In this document: positions 58,080-64,000 of the stretch, piece by piece
Layout of the letters: each line of letters begins with the position of its first letter
Numbering within the stretch: the stretch's first letter is position 1
DNA from: Solea solea
Lineage: Eukaryota; Chordata; Actinopteri; Pleuronectiformes; Soleidae
NCBI RefSeq assembly: GCF_958295425.1
Contig: NC_081150.1
Coordinates: 8,121,001-8,185,000 of the forward strand
Direction of reading: 5' to 3'
Length of the DNA stretch: 64,000 bases
The notes under the pieces: model-generated
Told to the model about the DNA's origin: nothing
The model's database searches: none
Seen by the model: the letters and a program-made list of their open reading frames with translations, nothing else
Made by a program: the position numbers and the translations under genes

Positions 58080-59025
58080 TGATTATAAAGATGGTCTAAT
58101 TCTGCTGTAAGGGTTAAGTAAAGAAGATCTGTTAGTTTTATTCTATAATTTGATGTTGATTCTATATTATTATTCAGGTTTACATTTGATAACCATATCA
58201 TTTGTTGTACATCAGCCCTAGCAGGAACACACACTGTGATAAACGAGTGCATAATATACTGTAGTCATGTAGCCACGTTTCACAACATTTTCCAAAAAAA
58301 AGTGCTCGTGATCTGAGGAATTCCAGAATAAACGTAGGAAGAAGGAGTCCTTGAGGAAGACGAAGGTCCGGGTCTGACTTCATTCTTCCTGGTACCTCCT
58401 GTCCTCCTGGCATAAGGTCTGATCACACTGCCCTGCCCTGGGAAAAAGGAAAGCGATTAACAGTCCCGTGAGAAGGACACATTCAAATAGGAAACCATAC
58501 AGAATAAACACAGGGTGAGCGCGCTGTTGGGTTCCCATGACCCAGAATGACTGGACGTGTATGAGTGTGTGGGGAGGTGTTTGTCTGAGTGGGTGTGTGT
58601 GTGTGTGTTCAATGTCTGATTTTTTTTAAACCATTTATGGAGGGACACCTTTCTTTCCAGTGAGGCCAAGGAACAAAGCTATTGAGCAAACATCGAGGAA
58701 GAACACAGAAATAAATATAACTAAGCAGGAGATTAAGAGGAGTTTTTGAGAAATACTCAGCAGAGTCCTTTAATTAACCAATGGGTTCATGACTGAGTAT
58801 GATTTAATGACTGCAAATGATCATACAACGTTAAGAAAAAAACATTGCATTCACTGTTTATATAAACTGATCATCAAAAACCCCAGATATAGTCAATTCA
58901 CCATAACAAAAACTAAGAATAGTATAAAATCCTGACTCAAGAACAAGAACCACAACATTGTTGATACTTTTTAATGTTGACTTTAAAGACAAACTGATCA
59001 TAAAAATATGTAAATATGTCATTTA
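58080..59025. other. Single-copy non-coding sequence
   Basis: Nothing recognised apart from a short TG tract at 58594-58608. Confidence 0.4.
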
Positions 59026-59029
59026 TATA

Positions 59030-59054
59030 CTGTATATAAATGTATATATGTATA

Positions 59055-59109
<55 letters not shown>
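59030..59109. repeat. (TA)n microsatellite
   Basis: TA units with TG interruptions in the first half. Open frames through it are artefacts. Confidence 0.95.
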
Positions 59110-59111
<2 letters not shown>

Positions 59112-60240
59112 TTACTTCTTGGTCTTCCTCTCTGAGTCAGACGTTGTCCACTGAGAGGCAGTAGAGTTCCAGCGTTCTTCACAACCTCACACAGCCTCAG
59201 TGCTGTCTTTGCTGAGAGCCAAGCATGTCATGAACAAATGTAATATGTTTTGAAATACTGCAAACAAAAGTGTCTCCAATAAAGCCTCAAATTCACCTAA
59301 ATACAACACTTCATACTGATAGGCTGCAGAGCAATGCTGACACGTCACTGTAATGTCCCAGGCCTACAGTCAGAGTCTATAAAAGGAGAATTTTCTTTTC
59401 GATGGAAAAGCACACTGTGGCCAGATCTTACGCTCATGCTTTAAATTACAACCACACCTTGGAACAATAACAGGTTGCTATTCCTTGCCTCATGGCGATT
59501 TACAATGTGAACAGTTTGGAGCTGGAGGAGCTAAAGTGCAGTCATTTCACTTGGTGATGAGCCAGGACATTAGGCGGAGGTCGCTAACATCATTTCGCCC
59601 CGCTCCCTCTATTCTTGAATGGGCAATCAGAGCGAGGTCACACCCTCATCCGGGTGACCTGAGCACTGTATATATTATTAACAAGTGAGAGTGTGTGAGT
59701 GTGTGTGCGGTAATGGCGGTGGGTAATACAGGGACCTGAGGGGTTGGGGGTTGTTCAAGAGGGGGGGGGGTATAATTATACGAACTTGAAGTCTAAGGTT
59801 GAGCGCAAGAAAGACGAGGGTGGGCTTGCCTCTGAGGACATGAACCACTGGGGAGATACAAATAAATAAAGGCTGTTGAGAATATATTTGTGTTGGATTG
59901 ATGTTCCAGGATGAAAAAGCTTCTGAAGCCGATCCAATTCTTTCGATTGATTGTATGTTGAATGCTCTTTTACTGTGCCGTCATTTAATTCCTGCCAGAA
60001 GCCCAAATGGAGAACAGGCACAGACAGATTGATAGAAGGTTTACGGGCCCAGTGATGGATATGCAGTAATAGCACGGTTATCTTTATAGGCCTGGTGTTC
60101 ATGCCTGTGTGTGCAGATGTATCCATGTTTCTGCCTGCCCACTTGTGTGCCACAGCCTCTTTATATGTGAGTGTGTGCATGCATGTATTGTGTGTTTATA
60201 TCAAGGGGGATGGGGGGTTGTCACTGAAAGCATGGTGCAG
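59110..60240. other. Mostly single-copy non-coding sequence
   Basis: 59480-59660 is repeat-free with AGGTCA-type half-sites (GAGCGAGGTCACACC) and could be regulatory. A G-run lies at 59762-59770. The 134-codon minus frame at 59776-60180 is unrecognised. Confidence 0.35.
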
Positions 60241-60243
60241 ATT

Positions 60244-60264
60244 AAAAAAAAAAAAAAAAAAAAA
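60244..60264. repeat. Poly(A) run
   Basis: 21 consecutive A followed by GGGGG. Confidence 0.95.
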
Positions 60265-61800
60265 GGGGGAGTGTGCAAAGGAGTAATGACAAGAAAGAGG
60301 CAGCCGAGGGTTCCCAAGGCAACCTGCTGCTCCCTGGCCCTTGCGAGCTGGCGTGGGGGGCCCTGTGTCTTCTTGTGTTGTGCCTGAGCACCTGCACACT
60401 GTTTGCACAGGCAAGAGTGATTATTTTGATGATCTCTTGGCTTGCTAGAAGCCCACATCACAGGCCTTATCCACTGATCTAATATCTCCCTCTAGCTGTC
60501 ATCCATTTATTCAGCTGGAGATCTGTTGAAAGTGCCATATACACGGAGACAAAAGGACGCAGCCCAGGAGCAAAGCAACAATCAGAGCAGACCCTGAAAC
60601 CACATAGAGACTGACAGTTGCCACATGCTCAGTGTAGCCTTTAAGCGATGGCTCCCCACTGACACGTCGCAGCCTTATTTCTGTACTCCAAGTATAGAAT
60701 CTTAGTGGAAACATATTCAGAGATTCCTTTTATCAATTTCTATGAGCGTGTGGGTCTAGAAGGTCAATAACAGCCCAGCTGCCCCTGGAGCATCATACAA
60801 AATCATTTAAAACACAAAAAGGCCCATAAATAACGATTATAGGGCAGTGCTGAGAGGAAATCTGAGTTTGGAAAAGGAACAATAGACGAGAGCTGCTCAT
60901 CATCCTTGGACAACAAGCAGCTATAAGTATTTTCCATCTGTTCTTTCCATATTGAATACTGCAAAGTCGTTCTATTTTTGCAAATGCAGAACCCTGTTGC
61001 TGGCCACAAATTACAGGATTTAATTTAAATTCAAAGAAGCATTAGCCGTTGCAGAAACAAGTATAAAACACACAATAAATCAGTTATGAAGAAGTGAATG
61101 TCTGTCGTCCAGGTTTTTGGTTGGCTGGCTCAGAGATTTAGCGGACTCTTTCCTGTGTGATGCCGGGCCAGTAGCACAGAGCGTTTGTTTGTTAATAACA
61201 GCTGCCTGCTATGTTTGAAATCAGTGCGATGCTGTCACAGTGTCATAGCTGCAGGCCAAAAAACGTAAAACAAAGATCTCCACAAAGCAACTGCACACGT
61301 GATTACAATTAGGACTAGGGGGGGTAAAAAAAAAAAAAAATACAATACAAATGTTATGAAATCAGTTTTTACAATAAAGTTGTATTTTTCAGCTCCTGAG
61401 ATTAACTCTTTAGGCAGTGAAGTTTAACACTGAGTGACAACTCATTTCACAATATTAGGTGATACAGAGGAAGTTTAGTCAATACCACAAAAGAAAATAT
61501 GTGCCTTAACACACGACAACAAGATCAACCGTTTCAAAAGCTCTGATTCATATTTGTCATAAGTAACAGTGGCCGGTTGAAACCACTTCTATGACTACTG
61601 TGTTTTTGACAACAACAAACACAGTCGCACACACTTTAGCCCCTCCTGAAGACCTCTGCATTTCCTGTTAGTCAAATAATGCAGGAACAAGCAACTCTAC
61701 TTCCTGGTTCTCAGGCTGGCGAGGAAGGAACCGCAGTCTGGTCACACGGTGCTCACCGCTTCCCCTACCTCCACCCCAGCCTCCCTCTCCATTCTTCACA
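60265..61800. other. Mostly single-copy non-coding sequence
   Basis: No supported gene. Repeat-free AT-rich block at 60840-61060 and an A-run at 61327-61340. Confidence 0.4.
60310..60323. promoter_or_regulatory. X-box-like RFX site
   Basis: GTTCCCAAGGCAAC, one mismatch (position 8) to GTTNCCATGGNAAC. Confidence 0.45.
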
Positions 61801-61802
61801 CT

Positions 61803-61829
<27 letters not shown>
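61803..61829. repeat. (TC)n microsatellite
   Basis: About 13 TC units. Confidence 0.95.
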
Positions 61830-61833
<4 letters not shown>

Positions 61834-61834
61834 C

Positions 61835-62740
61835 ACTGACTATTTTTCTTTTTTCTTTTAAATATATTTCTCTCACCTTTGTCTCTTTTTACCTCCCACA
61901 CAGGCCCACACAAATACATGTTCTGGTGCTTCTTGCAGTAGAAGGCAACAAACAAACGCACTCTGTTTTCCCTCACTGGAGGCAGGATGTTCCCCAGATC
62001 GAAGGATATTTTCACATGTCGCTGACTTGGTTTTGAAGAGCAGAAAACACAGGTTCTAAATTTACAGGCCGTGTTTATCTCCTGGTGTGGAAGTAGGATG
62101 TGGAAGCTGTGTTTTAAAAAGACAGCGGTGGAGGGTTTGGAACGGAGCTGGATAAGAGTCACTGGTGAGGAGAGAAATGATGAGAGGGGGGAAAGAGATA
62201 GCGAGGACAGAGAGGGATTGTCAAGTTCCAATGTGCCGTTGTGGTGAAGTGCAGCGAAAGTGATCCACTGTACACTCTCCTCCTAAAAATGGCCACTCAA
62301 CACCCCAAAACCTCTTTTATAAATCATTCATTCAGGCCTCCAGAGGAACATATGGGAACTTGCTGATGTGCTTCCAGAACAAGTGCCGACAAAGTAGTGC
62401 GCTGTGCGGTTACGCGTCCCCACAGACATTTTATAGCATCATTGTCTGGCTGTGAGCGCTTTGCTCTTTGCTCGTGCTCCCCGTGGCGTGTCCCATTAGC
62501 GGTCTCTAGCAGGCCACAACTTCTCCTTCCCGGCATGAGCCGAAATACTGCATTATTAACCAGCCTCACTTGTTTACCCTCAAAGCAACCAGTATGATAT
62601 GGCCGCACGCGTACGCCAGCACATGCATGCATTCATTCTGCATGTACACACACCCACCTTATTTACTCTCCACTATAATACCCACAGGCCTCGAGCCTTG
62701 AGCCCCGAGGGGAAAAAAAATGGTGCTCCAGTTACGGGCA
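61835..62740. other. Single-copy non-coding sequence
   Basis: No gene recognised. Minus frames of 132 (61833-62231) and 102 codons (62324-62632) show no family features. Confidence 0.4.
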
Positions 62741-62743
62741 ACA

Positions 62744-62880
62744 ATGGTGGCATTTAATATGGGTCACGGTTACTAGGCAACCACAAGCAGAGTGGACTGG
62801 TGTTAGATTACTGATCGTTTCATAATTAATTATGGATTATGAATAATTGATTGAGAAGTGTTGGGTAATTTACAGTCGTG
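62744..62880. promoter_or_regulatory. Possible conserved enhancer with X-box and homeodomain sites
   Basis: Contains GGTTACTAGGCAACC (62768-62782), an X-box with a one-base shorter spacer. About 40 bp later come TAATTAATTATGGATTATG and AATAATTGATTG, dense homeodomain-type sites. No repeats. Inferred regulatory element. Confidence 0.35.
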
Positions 62881-62908
62881 TGTAAATGGGAGCCATTCTA
62901 CAGTCTCT

Positions 62909-62936
62909 GTGTGAGTGTGTGTGTGTGTGTGTGCGC
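62909..62936. repeat. (TG)n microsatellite
   Basis: About 12 TG units followed by GCGCGTGCATGC alternating purine-pyrimidine sequence. Confidence 0.9.
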
Positions 62937-62939
62937 GTG

Positions 62940-64000
62940 CATGCATGTGTGAAGCACGCATGTGTGTGTACACGCATGCAAATGACAGTTATCATCTCTC
63001 GTGGTGTGCTTGTATCTCGATGACAAAACAAACAGTTTTCAAAGGTTTCTAATCAGACACGTCTCAGCGCAACAATACGATGATCAAGATACTTTCATTT
63101 TTTTCTTAGTGAAAATAAAACTAGTCAACTGCAGTTTTGTTTTATTTCTGTAACCAATCCAGATCAGTGAGGGGGAAAAAGCACCTACTTTCACTACATT
63201 TCTCATACATTATTTTGAGGGGGACACTGTTTCTGACATTCAATCACTCCGGTCAATGACTGGCTGCTGCGAGGGGTTTGAAGGAGAGTCATTTGTGTTA
63301 AAAGATGGAACAGTGTTAGAAAGAGAGGCAAAAGAAGAGATGAGGATGTAGGTGAGAGGTAGATAAGTGGTGCGTAGGAGTTTGAGTAGGCGAGAGAGGG
63401 AGGAATGGTGCTGAAAATCAGCCTGGACAAAAGACCAGCCAGAGATAGTGGCAAAGCTGTATTTCATCACATTAAGATGCAATGTTAAACTAATACTAGG
63501 TATTTATTGATGATATTTACTGAAGCCTGTCTAAGACTTACATTTAACAGTAGAACAGTATATGCTTGATTTAAAGCATGACACTTACGTTGAGTTTCTA
63601 TTATGGCGTGTGAGTGTTTAACTTTGCATAATTTATAGCAACCTGCTGTTCTTGAGGCCACCAGTAGGGGTCAATGACCATCACAAAGTCTATGCCCTTA
63701 TGGCCACTTTGTGTGTACAAGAAGAGATGGATGGATGGAGTAAAAGATAAGAAAGTACACTGCACAAAGATACAGTATTAATGAAAACAAGAGGATGCAC
63801 TAATGTGCTATTGGGAGATTCTTCGAGTTCCTTGTAGCATTACAATCTGTTACTATGGAAACCATGTCAAAATATGTTGTAAAGTCTCCATTAGGAGTAC
63901 GGAGAATGGCGCAAGGCTCACAAAGAAGCTGAAAATGAACGATGTTTTTGAATGATGAATTAAAGTTGATGTCATAATGTTTTCTTTACTTCTGAAACTA
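62940..64000. other. Single-copy non-coding sequence
   Basis: No gene or long repeat is recognised. A short GATG tract lies at 63725-63740, and a partial CTCF-like GGCCACCAGTAGGGGTC at 63657. Confidence 0.4.
63849..63862. promoter_or_regulatory. X-box-like RFX site
   Basis: GTTACTATGGAAAC, one mismatch to GTTNCCATGGNAAC, and a full match to the GTTRCYATGGNAAC form common in vertebrate conserved non-coding DNA. Confidence 0.5.

Noticed and set aside
63657..63673. CTCF site GGCCACCAGTAGGGGTC
   Set aside because: The core G-run is interrupted (CAGTAGGGG in place of CAGGGGGCG), too weak to list as a binding site.

Overview
This window looks like a piece of a ray-finned (teleost) fish chromosome with no recognisable host protein-coding gene. 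The evidence is its overall texture: moderately AT-rich single-copy DNA, many CA/TG, TA, ATT and GA microsatellites, and interspersed elements typical of teleosts. These include 3'-truncated-protein remnants of L2-type LINEs, an RTE-clade LINE, tRNA-derived SINEs with A and B boxes, and hAT-type DNA transposon pieces. No bacterial-style gene packing, rRNA, complete tRNA or CRISPR array is visible. The longest open frames outside repeats (about 120-140 codons) resemble no family I know and look like chance. The window could be a gene desert or a very large intron; the sequence alone cannot decide. Layout: 1-14.3 kb is mostly single-copy sequence with small SINE, hAT and unnamed repeat fragments. 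14.3-16.4 kb is a nested structure: an RTE retrotransposon fragment lying between two TA microsatellites and split by a 519-bp hAT element with a perfect 8-bp target duplication. 16.5 kb holds a near-perfect 38-bp palindrome. 17.3 kb has one exon-like 54-bp segment. 18.7-20.3 kb has a 50-bp tandem duplication and three LINE tails in both orientations. 22.2-23.8 kb has a probable non-autonomous DNA element and a TG/CA hairpin. 28.3-32 kb is the densest repeat block: a chimeric SINE/tRNA-Ile half, a repeat carrying a CTCF consensus, two LINE 3' ends (one an L2 with an almost readable reverse-transcriptase C-terminus), and a SINE fragment. 33-46 kb is mostly single copy with one more L2 end at 40.7-41.2 kb. 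46.8-47.2 kb has a full-length SINE inserted into a LINE tail. 49-58 kb has hAT, LINE and SINE fragments. 58-64 kb is again mostly single copy. The best regulatory signals are five near-consensus RFX X-box palindromes, where about 0.14 would be expected by chance under uniform base composition, one strong CTCF consensus, and several repeat-free AT-rich segments with homeodomain or octamer-like sites that could be conserved non-coding enhancers of a distant gene. I found no new multi-gene system. The points most worth checking are the nested transposon insertions, the two hairpins, the X-box enrichment and the repeat-borne CTCF site.
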